Part shown: positions 26,407 to 35,942 of the stretch, piece after piece
Numbering within the stretch: the first letter of the stretch is position 1
Layout of the letters: every line of letters begins with the position of its first letter
Origin: CAITSH01 sp945892985
Lineage (GTDB): Bacteria; Pseudomonadota; Gammaproteobacteria; Burkholderiales; SG8-39
Direction of reading: 5' to 3'
Length of the DNA stretch: 64,000 nucleotides
NCBI GenBank assembly: GCA_945892985.1
Contig: CAMDDU010000003.1
Span: 111,556-175,555 of the forward strand
Program-made: the position numbers and the translations under genes
Notes under the pieces: generated by a model
What the model was told of the DNA's origin: nothing
Database searches by the model: none
Seen by the model: the letters and a program-made list of their open reading frames with translations, nothing else

Positions 26407-26434
26407 GGCGAACGGCAGTTCGCCTTTATTTTTG
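26407..26434 (+). terminator. Intrinsic terminator in the ppiD leader
   Basis: A 7-bp stem (GGCGAAC 26407-26413, GTTCGCC 26418-26424) with a GGCA loop and a TTTATTTTT tail. It ends 30 bases before the ppiD start codon and no gene lies between it and the tRNA terminator. It may attenuate ppiD or end a small RNA of up to about 150 bases. Confidence 0.7.
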
Positions 26435-26463
26435 CTCCTTCGTAGCGGGCATGCTGAGGTCTC

Positions 26464-28344
26464 ATGTTTGATTTCGTACACAATCACAAATTATTACTGC
26501 AGATCATTCTCGGCTTGATCATGCTGCCATTCGCGTTTTTCGGACTCGAGTCTTATCAGCGCGTTTTTAATTCCAACGCCGAAGTTGCGGATGTCGCTGG
26601 AACCAAAATAACCGACCAGGAGTTTTCCCGGGCACTGCGAGAGCAGCAGGAGCGGCTGGGACGCGCATTGCGCGGCATTGACCCCTCGCTGCTGGACACA
26701 CCCGAGATGCGAGGGGAGCTCCTGGAGGGGCTGATCACGCAACGACTTCTCACCGTGTACGGCCTCAAGCACAATCTGATGGCCGGCGATGAGCAGTTGC
26801 GCCAGTTGATTGCCCTCGAGCCGGCTTTTCAGGAGAACGGCAAGTTCTCCCAGTCGACCTATTCTGCGATGCTCCGCGCGCAGAATCAGACCGAACAGGC
26901 GTTCGAGGCTAATCTGCGTCACGACGTCGCCATGCAACAGCTGCTGGCCGGGGTGGCGGAGTCGGGCTTCGTGTCCGCCACGGTGGCGCGCCGACTTGCC
27001 ATGACCCGCGGGGAACAGCGAGAAGTGGCTGACCTCGTGTTGACTCCGGAACAGTTTTCACTCCAAGTGAAGCTTGCGCCAGAGGCGATAGAGGCCTTTT
27101 ACCAGAGTAATAAGCCACGTTTTCAGATTCCGGAGCAATTGCGCGCCGAGTACGTGACTTTGTCTGCGGAGGGACTCGCCGGGCAGGAACAACTCGCGGT
27201 CGGCGAGGCGCGTAAATGGTACGACGCTAACATGGGTGTTAAGTTTTCCGAACGGTCAGTCGCGAAGAGCAAAGCAGAGGAAGCCCTTGCTGAAGTTCAG
27301 AAAAACCCGGGCAATTTCCCCGAGATCGCAAAAAAATATTCGCAAGACCCCGGTTCCAAGGACAAAGGCGGTGATCTTGGTTTTTTCGGACGCGGCATGA
27401 TGGTCAAACCCTTTGAAGACGCCGCCTGGAAGCTGCGCCCTGGGCAAGTATCGGGGTTGGTTGAGTCGGATTTTGGTTTTCACATCATAAAACTCGCCGC
27501 CATCAAGGGTGACGAGCGCCAGGCCAGCCATATTCTTGTCCCGGCGCCACAGGTCAAGGCTTTCGAGGCAATGCAGGTCGAGATTGAACGTGATCTGAAA
27601 AAGCAACGGGCGGCCAAAAAATACGCAGAGTCTGCCGAGGTGTTCAGCAATACTGCCTATGAGCAGGCCGACAGCGTGCAGCCGCTCAGCGATAAATTCA
27701 AGCTACCCGTACAGAAAAGTGAATGGATAACCCGACAAGGCCTGCCTGGTGCAACGCCACAGTCGCCTTTCGGACATCCCAAGCTTCTGGCCGCCTTGTT
27801 CAGCGAGGACGTGCTAAAGAACCGACGCAACACGGAGGCGGTGGAAATTTCTTCCGGTGTGTTGGTGGTCGCCCGCCTGCTTGAGCACAAGCCTGTCGTG
27901 ACCCGACCGTTGGATGAAGTGCGTGGGGATGTCGTTAAAATCCTGACGCGACAGGAAGCGCTGACCCTGGCTCAAAAAGCCGGCGTCGAAAAGTTGGCCG
28001 CTCTGACCAAGGGCGAGCAGGCCGGCACCTGGGGCACGGCCAAGTTGATAAGTCGCGACGCACCGCAGGGCTTCAAGCCCGATGCGCTGTCATCGGTATT
28101 TCACATTGATGCAGGCAAGTTGCCCGGATATTCCGGGCTGCAGAGCGAAGCCGGTTATGTTTTATACCGCGTGTCCAAGGTTGTTCCGCTCCAGAGCATT
28201 GACGCGGAAAAGGAAAAAGGCGTTCGCCAGCAATTGACACGTGTCGTGGCAGCGCAGGAATACCAGGCCTTTGTCGGCGGCTTACGCGAGAACGCCAAGG
28301 TTCAGATCAACAAAGCTGCATTGGAGAAAAAGCCGCAACAGTAA
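26464..28344 (+). CDS. ppiD: Membrane-anchored peptidyl-prolyl isomerase PpiD (SurA_N/parvulin)
   Basis: A protein of 626 residues. It has a short cytosolic N-terminus, one membrane helix (about 12-30; LLLQIILGLIMLPFAFFGLES), a large SurA_N-type periplasmic chaperone region, and a parvulin domain around residues 265-355 (FPEIAKKYSQDPGSKDKGG, FGFHIIKL). PpiD helps proteins leaving the Sec translocon to fold in the periplasm. It often sits after hupB, as here. Its leader carries an intrinsic terminator. It converges with fabI. Confidence 0.9.
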   Translation: MFDFVHNHKLLLQIILGLIMLPFAFFGLESYQRVFNSNAEVADVAGTKITDQEFSRALREQQERLGRALRGIDPSLLDTPEMRGELLEGLITQRLLTVYGLKHNLMAGDEQLRQLIALEPAFQENGKFSQSTYSAMLRAQNQTEQAFEANLRHDVAMQQLLAGVAESGFVSATVARRLAMTRGEQREVADLVLTPEQFSLQVKLAPEAIEAFYQSNKPRFQIPEQLRAEYVTLSAEGLAGQEQLAVGEARKWYDANMGVKFSERSVAKSKAEEALAEVQKNPGNFPEIAKKYSQDPGSKDKGGDLGFFGRGMMVKPFEDAAWKLRPGQVSGLVESDFGFHIIKLAAIKGDERQASHILVPAPQVKAFEAMQVEIERDLKKQRAAKKYAESAEVFSNTAYEQADSVQPLSDKFKLPVQKSEWITRQGLPGATPQSPFGHPKLLAALFSEDVLKNRRNTEAVEISSGVLVVARLLEHKPVVTRPLDEVRGDVVKILTRQEALTLAQKAGVEKLAALTKGEQAGTWGTAKLISRDAPQGFKPDALSSVFHIDAGKLPGYSGLQSEAGYVLYRVSKVVPLQSIDAEKEKGVRQQLTRVVAAQEYQAFVGGLRENAKVQINKAALEKKPQQ

Positions 28345-28400
28345 ATCAGTGAACCGCCGTCACTGCATACGGGGCGGGTTTCAGGCCTGCAACGGCGGGA

Positions 28401-29201
28401 TTATTCGGCTTCGGCACTTCGCCCAATACCGCCCACGACGGTATTGAAGCCCGAATCAACATAGGTAATTTCGCCGGTAATGCCGCTGGCGAGGTCAGAG
28501 AGCATGAAGGCGGCGACGTTGCCGACCTCGTCAATGCTCACGTTGCGTCGCATAGGCGCATTTTCCTCTACAAACTTTAGTATCTTGCCAAAGCCTGAAA
28601 TGCCGGCTGCGGCAAGCGTCTTTATCGGTCCGGCGGAAATGCCGTTTACACGTATGCCACCCGGACCCAGGCTGCTGGCGAGGTATCGAACCGCAGCCTC
28701 CAGGCTGGCTTTTGCAAGCCCCATCGTGTTGTAGTTGGGGATCACGCGATCGGCGCCGAGGTAGGTCAAAGTCACCATGGCCCCGTTGCGGCCCCGCATG
28801 AGTGGCAAGGCGCCCTTGGCGAGTGCAGCAAAGCTGTAACTCGAAACGTCATGCGCAATACGAAACGCCTCGCGTGAAATGCCATCTAAGAAATCTCCGG
28901 CAATGGCTTCGCGTGGCGCAAAAGCGATGGCGTGCACCAGTCCGTCCAGGCCATCCCATTCTTTTCCGAGCGAGGTGAACAGCGTGGCAATTTCCTCATC
29001 GCTCGCAACGTCACAGGAAAAAATGAGTTCGCTGCCGAGTTCTTTCGCCATTTCTGCGACCCGATCCTTGAAGCGCTCGTTCTGGTAGGTGAATGCAAGA
29101 GTCGCGCCCTCACGCTGGCACGCCTTGGCAATGCCCCAGGAGATGGAACGGTTGGAAAGCAATCCGGTGATTAGGATACGTTTGCCGGCAAGAAAGCCCA
29201 T
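28401..29201 (-). CDS. fabI: Enoyl-[acyl-carrier-protein] reductase (NADH) FabI
   Basis: A short-chain dehydrogenase of 266 residues beginning MGFLAGKRILITGLLSNRSI. The catalytic Tyr and Lys are in YNTMGLAKASLEA, and the FabI-specific ILKFVEENAPMRRNV follows. It performs the last reduction step of fatty acid elongation and is the triclosan target. It is divergent from the ABC transporter operon across 105 bases, an arrangement I recall from other betaproteobacteria. Confidence 0.93.
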   Translation of the reverse strand: MGFLAGKRILITGLLSNRSISWGIAKACQREGATLAFTYQNERFKDRVAEMAKELGSELIFSCDVASDEEIATLFTSLGKEWDGLDGLVHAIAFAPREAIAGDFLDGISREAFRIAHDVSSYSFAALAKGALPLMRGRNGAMVTLTYLGADRVIPNYNTMGLAKASLEAAVRYLASSLGPGGIRVNGISAGPIKTLAAAGISGFGKILKFVEENAPMRRNVSIDEVGNVAAFMLSDLASGITGEITYVDSGFNTVVGGIGRSAEAE

Positions 29202-29306
29202 AGAGTTTGATTCCTTTATATCGCACGCGAGAAGACTGCGCGATTATAGCGCAGGGTCCGACACCGTTTGGCTCGCCGGCATCACAAAATCCGCTACACT
29301 TTAGGT

Positions 29307-31502
29307 ATGCGGACAGCCTCATTCATTTATTTTTTTGCGGCATTTTTTGCGGTACTTTCGCTTTGCGGTTGCGGTGACTCCTGGAACGATCCCTATCCGG
29401 CAGGCGAGCGCGGCCGCAATATACTCTATAGCTCGTTTGCCGACCGGCCCAAGCACCTTGACCCGGCGCAGTCCTACACTTCGGATGAGTGGGATCTCAT
29501 CTCGCAGATTTTAGAGCCGCCATTTCAATATCACTACCTAAAGCGTCCCTACGAACTCATCCCGGCGACGGCAGAGAGTTTGCCCAAACCACGTTATTTT
29601 GACGCGGCTGACCGTGAGTTGCCCACAAATGCCCAGACCTCGCGCGTCGCTTATAGCATCTACGATATTCGCATCAAGTCCGGTGTTCGCTATCAGCCCC
29701 ATCCCGCGTTCGTGCCGGAAAATCTGCGGCTTTCGCCTGCGGACATAAAGCGCAAGTTCACGATCGCTGACTTTGAGCGTACTGGCACACGCGAGTTGAC
29801 GGCCGATGACTATGTCTACCAGATAAAGCGTCTGGGTCATCCTCGGGTGAACTCACCCATTTTCGGTCACATGACCGATTACATAGTCGGCTTGAAGGAA
29901 TTTGGCGAAACCTTGAAAGGGGCTGATCGCAAGCTGATTGAGATTGAGGGGCGGGGTGCCTGGCTTGATCTGGACAAATTCAATATCAGCGGTGTCAGCG
30001 TCATCGACCGGCAAACCTACCGCATCCGAATAAAAGGTAAATACCCACAGTTTCTATACTGGCTGGCGCTGCCCTTTTTTGCACCTGTGCCGGCGGAGGC
30101 TGACCGGTTTTATTCTCAACTGGGCTTTGCGGAAAAGAACCTTACGCTGGACTGGTGGCCCGTCGGTACCGGCCCTTACATGCTTGCTGAAATGAATCCC
30201 AACGCCCGCATGGTATTGCGGCGCAATCCGAATTTCCGCGGCGAAGCCTACCCTTCCGATGGCGAAAGTGGTGACCGTGAAGCGGGCCTGCTTGAGGATG
30301 CGGGTAAGCGTGCGCCGTTCATTGACGAAGTGGTCTTTAGTCGGGAGAAGGAGGGCATTCCGTATTGGAATAAATTCATGCAGGGCTACTACGACCAGTC
30401 CGGCATCAGCTCCGACACCTTCGATCAGGCGGTGAAGATGGGCGTGGAGGGGGAGGCCGGCCTGACTCCCGAAATGGAGGCGCGTGGCATCAAGCTTAAG
30501 ACTTCACTGGCCACCAGTGTTTTTTACCTCGCGTTCAATTGGAATGACGCGGTCGTCGGCGGTGCTGGGAAGGTGGGCGATTCGGCGTCCGCCGCACGCA
30601 AGTTGCGCCAGGCGATCAGCATCGCGGTCGATTACGAAGAGTTCATTTCGATATTTGCCAATGGCAGGGGCTTGCCGGCGCAAGGACCAATCGCCCCGGG
30701 CATTTTCGGATACCGCGAAGGCAAGGACGGCCTTAATCCGCTGGTCTATGATTGGGTGGATGGCAAGCCGCAACGCAAATCCCTGGACGTGGCCAAAAAT
30801 CTCCTTGCAGAGTCCGGTTACCCTGACGGACGGGATGCCAAGAGCGGGCAGCCTCTTGTACTTTATCTCGATACCAGCGGGGGCGGCCCTGGCGGCGCGG
30901 CGCGTCTCGATTGGTATCGCAAGCAATTCGGCCGTCTTGGTATTCAGCTTGAAGTGCGCGCCACCGACTGGAACCGCTTCCAGGAAAAAATCCGCAAGGG
31001 CAATACACAAATGTTTTTTCTCGGATGGAATGCTGATTATCCCGATCCGGAGAACTTCCTATTCCTACTTTACGGTGCCAACAGCACGATAAAAAACGAT
31101 GGCGAAAATAAGGCAAATTACCTTAATCCGGAATTTGACCGGCTCTACGAGCTCATGAAAAATATGGACAACAGCCCCGAGCGCCAGCAGGTGATCGACC
31201 GCCTGGTCGCAGTGTTACGCGAAGACGCACCCTGGGTTTGGGGCTACAACCCAAAGGATTACGGCCTCTACCATAGCTGGCTCGCCAACCTGAAGCCGAA
31301 CTCAATGGCGCGCAATGGAATCAAGTATTACCGACTTGATGTGCAAAAGCGCGGAAGCCTGCGCAGTCATTGGAATCGCCCGATGCTGTGGCCGCTGCTG
31401 GCAATTATGCTTGTTCTTTCAATGCTAACCGTACCGGCATTTGGCGCATGGCGGCGCAGGGCGCAAATGTCGGCACGATCGACCGGGGGGGAGGCGGCAT
31501 GA
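29307..31502 (+). CDS. Oligopeptide-type ABC transporter substrate-binding lipoprotein with C-terminal membrane helix
   Basis: A family 5 solute-binding protein of 731 residues. The N-terminal hydrophobic segment ends in the lipobox LSLCGC, so the mature protein should be lipidated. The SBP_bac_5 fold follows (LDPAQSYTSDEWDLISQILEP, GTGPYMLAEMNPNARMVLRRNP). Unusually, a hydrophobic segment at about 692-714 (MLWPLLAIMLVLSMLTVPAF) followed by basic residues would add a C-terminal membrane anchor. At 731 residues it is longer than DppA or YejA. Peptides are the likely ligand class. ATG at 29307 is taken for the signal peptide. Its stop overlaps the next gene by four bases. Confidence 0.85.
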   Translation: MRTASFIYFFAAFFAVLSLCGCGDSWNDPYPAGERGRNILYSSFADRPKHLDPAQSYTSDEWDLISQILEPPFQYHYLKRPYELIPATAESLPKPRYFDAADRELPTNAQTSRVAYSIYDIRIKSGVRYQPHPAFVPENLRLSPADIKRKFTIADFERTGTRELTADDYVYQIKRLGHPRVNSPIFGHMTDYIVGLKEFGETLKGADRKLIEIEGRGAWLDLDKFNISGVSVIDRQTYRIRIKGKYPQFLYWLALPFFAPVPAEADRFYSQLGFAEKNLTLDWWPVGTGPYMLAEMNPNARMVLRRNPNFRGEAYPSDGESGDREAGLLEDAGKRAPFIDEVVFSREKEGIPYWNKFMQGYYDQSGISSDTFDQAVKMGVEGEAGLTPEMEARGIKLKTSLATSVFYLAFNWNDAVVGGAGKVGDSASAARKLRQAISIAVDYEEFISIFANGRGLPAQGPIAPGIFGYREGKDGLNPLVYDWVDGKPQRKSLDVAKNLLAESGYPDGRDAKSGQPLVLYLDTSGGGPGGAARLDWYRKQFGRLGIQLEVRATDWNRFQEKIRKGNTQMFFLGWNADYPDPENFLFLLYGANSTIKNDGENKANYLNPEFDRLYELMKNMDNSPERQQVIDRLVAVLREDAPWVWGYNPKDYGLYHSWLANLKPNSMARNGIKYYRLDVQKRGSLRSHWNRPMLWPLLAIMLVLSMLTVPAFGAWRRRAQMSARSTGGEAA

Positions 31503-32476
31503 CCGGCTACCTGATCCGTCGTTGTCTGTACGCGGTGCTTATCCTCATCGGTGTCAACCTCCTGACCTTTACCTTGTTTTTCAAGGTCAATACGCCTGAT
31601 GATATGGCGCGCATGCAACTTGGTGCGAAGCGCGTGACACCGGATGCGATTGTCAAGTGGAAAGCCGAGCGTGGTTACGACAAACCCTTGTTGTACAACG
31701 ATCAGGCCGCGGGTTTGGCGCGACTAACCGACACGCTGTACGTGCAAAAATCCGCCGAAATGTTCCGCTTCAACTTCGGCCGTGCCGATGACGGGCGTGA
31801 TATTTCGCGTGAAATCTATGGCCGCATGTGGCCCAGTCTGGCATTGGCCGTGCCCACCTTCATTATCGGGCTCATGGTCAATATAACGATTGCACTGATG
31901 ATGGCGTTTTTCCGCGCGACTTATCTCGATTTCATCGGTGTCGTGTTGTGCGTGGCGATGATGTCCATTTCCGGTTTGTTTTACATTATCGGCGGGCAGT
32001 ACCTCATTTCCAAGTTGTGGAATCTGGTTCCCATATCCGGCTATCAGGGCGGATTCGATGCGGCGCGCTTCGTCATTCTTCCCGTAGTGGTGGGTGTGGT
32101 TAGCGGCATCGGCTCTGGTGCGCGCTGGTACCGCACCATTTTTTTGGAGGAAATCGGCAAGGATTATGTGCGCACAGCGCGGGCCAAGGGCTTGTCTGAA
32201 GTGACGGTATTGTTCAGGCACGTGCTCAAAAATGCCATGATCCCAATCCTTACCGGCGCTGTTGTGGTCATCCCGCTGTTGTTCATGGGCAGCTTGATAT
32301 CGGAATCATTTTTCGGCATTCCCGGACTTGGCAGCTACACCATCGATGCGATCCAGGCGCAGGACTTTGCCGTCGTCCGCTCGATGGTTTTCATCGGTTC
32401 CGCCCTGTACATACTGGGGCTGCTTTTGACCGATCTCTCCTACACCCTGGTTGACCCGAGGGTACGTCTCGAATGA
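31499..32476 (+). CDS. ABC transporter permease, DppB/YejB type
   Basis: A permease of 325 residues with six hydrophobic segments. The start MTGYLIRRCLYAVLILIGVN is typical of DppB/OppB proteins, and the EAA loop is in DYVRTARAKGLSEVTVLFRHVLKNAMIP. It forms half of the membrane channel for the upstream binding lipoprotein. ATGA overlaps on both sides (with the binding protein and with the next permease) show a tightly coupled operon. Confidence 0.9.
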   Translation: MTGYLIRRCLYAVLILIGVNLLTFTLFFKVNTPDDMARMQLGAKRVTPDAIVKWKAERGYDKPLLYNDQAAGLARLTDTLYVQKSAEMFRFNFGRADDGRDISREIYGRMWPSLALAVPTFIIGLMVNITIALMMAFFRATYLDFIGVVLCVAMMSISGLFYIIGGQYLISKLWNLVPISGYQGGFDAARFVILPVVVGVVSGIGSGARWYRTIFLEEIGKDYVRTARAKGLSEVTVLFRHVLKNAMIPILTGAVVVIPLLFMGSLISESFFGIPGLGSYTIDAIQAQDFAVVRSMVFIGSALYILGLLLTDLSYTLVDPRVRLE

Positions 32477-33927
32477 TGGCCGTGATCCTTTGGACGGACG
32501 CCCTGGTCTGGGTGCTGATTTTGACCATCGTCGCATATGGTTGGCATGTCAGCCGCCATGCGCATCTCGCGGCACCTTGGAGGAGGGTCACGCACAGCCC
32601 GGGGGGGATGTCGGGCTTGGTGGTTCTGCTGTTGCTTGTGCTGGTCGGATTGCTCGACTCGGTGCACTTTCGCTTCAAGGTCGACTCGCCGGATACGAAG
32701 ACCAAAACCGCGTACTCCACCGAAGTCCAATCCTTGTTGGATGTTGCCGCGGGGCACTTGCGCACCCGTCCGGAGAAGACCTACTCCGCGCCGCTTGCCA
32801 CGCGGTCTTTTGCGAAAGAGCTGGTGGAGAGCGCAGAGGGCAAGTCGTTGCGCGAATTTCCACGCTTGCGCCATGGTGGGTCGCACCTAAAGGATGAGGC
32901 GTTGCAGCAGCGCGATGTGTTTGTCACCTGTCTCCGAGCGTTGGCGCTGGCGCTTGTTGCTTGGTGCGGAGTTACAGGATTAATCGTGTTGTTGGTGGCG
33001 CGGCATGAGCAACAGCGCGTCGCTGACATGTGGGCTGAGGTGTGGCGCGGCGAAACGGCGGTTCCTTGGCGGGCGGTGTTCTCGACCCTCTTGGTCTTGA
33101 TCGCCGCGGTATTCACGGTGGCCGCGTTGTCGACGAACTACCATGTATTTGGCACCGACAAGGTGGGGCAGGATGTCCTTTACCTCTCGCTTAAAAGCAT
33201 TCGCACCGGCCTGGTGATCGGAACGCTCACCACCATTATTACGCTGCCCTTTGGCGTATTTCTCGGGCTTGCAGCCGGGTATTTTCGCGGCTGGGTCGAT
33301 GATGTCATTCAGTACGGCTACACCACGCTCAATTCGATCCCGGGAGTTTTGCTCATCGCGGCCGCGGTGCTGATGATGCAGGTGGTGCTGGACACGCATG
33401 CGGATTTTTTCCCGACCACCGAGCAGCGTGCCGATGCCCGTCTTCTGGTGCTGTGCGTCATCCTCGGTCTGACCAGCTGGACCGGGCTCGCGCGACTGTT
33501 GCGCGGTGAGACACTGAAGCTGGCGCAACTTGAATACATCCAGGCGGCGCATGCCTTCGGGGTGGGGCACCTGCGCATCATCATGCGGCACATACTGCCC
33601 AATGTGATGCACATTGTTCTCATAGCGCTGGTGATGGATTTTTCCGGATTGGTGCTGGCGGAAGCGGTGCTCTCTTATGTCGGCGTCGGAGTGGACCCGT
33701 CGATGAAAAGTTTCGGCACCATGATCAATTCGGCGCGCCTGGAAATGGCGCGTGATCCCATGGTCTGGTGGTCGCTGGCCTCGGCTTTTGTGTTCATGTT
33801 TCTGATGGTCCTGTCGGCTAATCTGTTTGCCGACGCCGTGCGCGATGCGTTCGATCCGCGTGCGCGCACCGATTTCCGCCCTTGGCGGCTGCGCATGCCG
33901 CGCCTACGCAGGCTTGTGAAATCATGA
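32473..33927 (+). CDS. ABC transporter permease, DppC/YejE type, with long N-terminal extension
   Basis: A permease of 484 residues, against about 300-340 for DppC or YejE. The extra N-terminal part has helices near 6-23, 48-66, 153-177 and 202-220, with a hydrophilic loop of about 85 residues (about 67-152). The conserved core follows: HVFGTDKVGQDVLYLSLKSIRTGL and the EAA loop EYIQAAHAFGVGHLRIIMRHILPN. It pairs with the preceding DppB-type permease. The start overlaps the previous gene by four bases, and its stop overlaps the ATPase gene likewise. Confidence 0.88.
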   Translation: MMAVILWTDALVWVLILTIVAYGWHVSRHAHLAAPWRRVTHSPGGMSGLVVLLLLVLVGLLDSVHFRFKVDSPDTKTKTAYSTEVQSLLDVAAGHLRTRPEKTYSAPLATRSFAKELVESAEGKSLREFPRLRHGGSHLKDEALQQRDVFVTCLRALALALVAWCGVTGLIVLLVARHEQQRVADMWAEVWRGETAVPWRAVFSTLLVLIAAVFTVAALSTNYHVFGTDKVGQDVLYLSLKSIRTGLVIGTLTTIITLPFGVFLGLAAGYFRGWVDDVIQYGYTTLNSIPGVLLIAAAVLMMQVVLDTHADFFPTTEQRADARLLVLCVILGLTSWTGLARLLRGETLKLAQLEYIQAAHAFGVGHLRIIMRHILPNVMHIVLIALVMDFSGLVLAEAVLSYVGVGVDPSMKSFGTMINSARLEMARDPMVWWSLASAFVFMFLMVLSANLFADAVRDAFDPRARTDFRPWRLRMPRLRRLVKS

Positions 33928-35942
33928 CTGGCACAATTGTAGTCGACGACCTTGCGGCGCTGATCGAGCGTGATGGTCCTCCCGTGCGGCCCGTTGACGG
34001 CCTTTCATTTCGTATTGATCGAGGCGAAACCTTCGCCATCGTTGGGGAATCCGGTTGTGGAAAATCAATGACGGCGTTGGCCATGCTCCGTCTTTTGCCC
34101 GAAACCGGGCAGATTACCGATGGCACTGTGACAGTCGACGGGCTTGAAGTCATGTCTCTTCCGGAGGCGGCGATGCGCGCGGTGCGGGGGCGTCGCATCG
34201 CCATTATTTTCCAGGAACCGGCTACCAGCCTTAATCCGGTGCTGACAGTCGGACGTCAGATATGCGAAGTGCTGGAGCGCCATCTCGGGCTACACGGCTT
34301 GCGCGCGCGCGAGCGCGCCATCGACCTGCTCGAGTCCGTCGGTATGCCGGACGCGGCTCGCCGCCTTGATGAGTATCCCTTCCAGCTTTCAGGGGGCCTG
34401 AAGCAGAGGGTGATGATCGCAGTGGCGTTGGCCGCCGAGCCGGACCTGCTTATCGCCGACGAGCCGACCACGGCGCTCGATGTCACCATCCAGGCGCAAG
34501 TGCTCGATTTGCTGCGTCGTCTGCAGCAAGAGCGTGGCATGGCCATCCTGCTGATAACGCACGACCTCGGTGTGGTGGCGCAAATGGCCAGCCGTGTCGG
34601 GGTGATGTACGCAGGGCAATTGGTGGAGATCGCAACGCGGGCCCAATTTTTCGAATCGCCGCGGCATCCGTATTCGCGCAAATTGTTCGAGGCGCTGCCG
34701 GATGCTGCAAAACGCGGCGGCACGCTGGCGGTTATCAAGGGGCAGGTACCTCCGCTGTACTCCGAATTCAAGGGCTGTCGCTTCGCTGATCGATGTGATT
34801 TCGCCTGGGTGCGATGTGGCAGCGAAGAGCCGCTCTTGCAGGATAGCGCCGGGGGCCACCATATAAGGTGCCATTTGTATGACGAGAAGGAAAGCGCAAG
34901 GCGTCAGGCGGCCGGAAGCGCCCTTCCACACCAGTCCGTCATTCCCGCTTTCGTGCCGCCGCCGACCGTGCCGCCCTTGCTGTCGGTACGGGATCTCAAG
35001 GTGCATTTCCCGATACGCCGGGGCCTGTTCAAGCGCACGGTGGGGCATGTGAAGGCGGTAGATGGACTGTCCCTGAGCCTCGCGGCGGGGCGCACGCTCG
35101 CTATTGTCGGGGAGTCAGGGTGTGGCAAAACAACCGCCGGCAAGGCGATATTGCAGCTGCTGCATGAAGCGAGCGGGGAGGTTACATTTGAGGGCGTTCG
35201 TCTCGATCTGCTGCGTGGCAATGCGCTGCGCCGACGTCGCGCCGACTTCCAGATCGTGTTTCAGGATCCGTATGCATCCCTTAACCCGCGCATGCGGGTT
35301 AACGACATCCTGGAGGAGGGGATCCTGTCGCTCGGCCTTGCAGGGCCACAATCGGAACGGCGAATCCTTCAACTGCTTGATCAGGTCGGATTGCCACTCG
35401 ATGCGCGCCACCGTTATCCCCACGAATTCTCAGGCGGTCAGCGACAGCGTATCGCCATCGCCAGGGCGCTGGCGGTCAGTCCGAAGCTGATCGTTTGCGA
35501 TGAGCCAACCAGTGCACTTGATGTTTCGGTGCAGGCGCAAATCCTCAATCTGCTCAAAGCACTGCAGCAGGAGTTGTCGCTTTCCTACCTGTTTATCACC
35601 CACAACATCGCCGTGGTCGAATATCTCGCACACGACGTTGCGGTGATGTATCTTGGAAGGATCGTCGAACGCGGCACTGTTGCGGAAGTCCTTGGCGCTC
35701 CAAAGCATCCGTACACCCAGGCGCTGCTATCGGCGGTGCCCTCGCTGACCGACATGGGGATGCGAGGAATGATCCGGTTGCACGGGGAGCTCCCTTCGCC
35801 GGTTACCCCGCCGGCGGGGTGCCATTTTCATCCGCGCTGCCCGCAAGTTCGTGATGAATGCCGTCTGCGTTACCCCGATGCCGTCGGAACCGGCGGCACC
35901 CAGCAGGTGAGTTGCGTCTTGTTCAAGCCGCAGGCAGCTTAA
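33924..35942 (+). CDS. ABC transporter ATPase with two nucleotide-binding domains (DppD-DppF fusion, YejF-like)
   Basis: A protein of 672 residues with two ABC domains. The first has Walker A GESGCGKSM, signature SGGLKQR and Walker B LLIADEPTTALD; the second, from about residue 350, has Walker A GESGCGKTT, signature SGGQRQR and LIVCDEPTSALD. Each is followed by an oligopeptide-type C-terminal domain with a Cys cluster (CRFADRCDFAWVRC; CHFHPRCPQVRDEC). It powers the preceding permeases. The 672-residue size is larger than YejF (about 530) mainly because both halves keep the C-terminal extension. Confidence 0.92.
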   Translation: MTGTIVVDDLAALIERDGPPVRPVDGLSFRIDRGETFAIVGESGCGKSMTALAMLRLLPETGQITDGTVTVDGLEVMSLPEAAMRAVRGRRIAIIFQEPATSLNPVLTVGRQICEVLERHLGLHGLRARERAIDLLESVGMPDAARRLDEYPFQLSGGLKQRVMIAVALAAEPDLLIADEPTTALDVTIQAQVLDLLRRLQQERGMAILLITHDLGVVAQMASRVGVMYAGQLVEIATRAQFFESPRHPYSRKLFEALPDAAKRGGTLAVIKGQVPPLYSEFKGCRFADRCDFAWVRCGSEEPLLQDSAGGHHIRCHLYDEKESARRQAAGSALPHQSVIPAFVPPPTVPPLLSVRDLKVHFPIRRGLFKRTVGHVKAVDGLSLSLAAGRTLAIVGESGCGKTTAGKAILQLLHEASGEVTFEGVRLDLLRGNALRRRRADFQIVFQDPYASLNPRMRVNDILEEGILSLGLAGPQSERRILQLLDQVGLPLDARHRYPHEFSGGQRQRIAIARALAVSPKLIVCDEPTSALDVSVQAQILNLLKALQQELSLSYLFITHNIAVVEYLAHDVAVMYLGRIVERGTVAEVLGAPKHPYTQALLSAVPSLTDMGMRGMIRLHGELPSPVTPPAGCHFHPRCPQVRDECRLRYPDAVGTGGTQQVSCVLFKPQAA

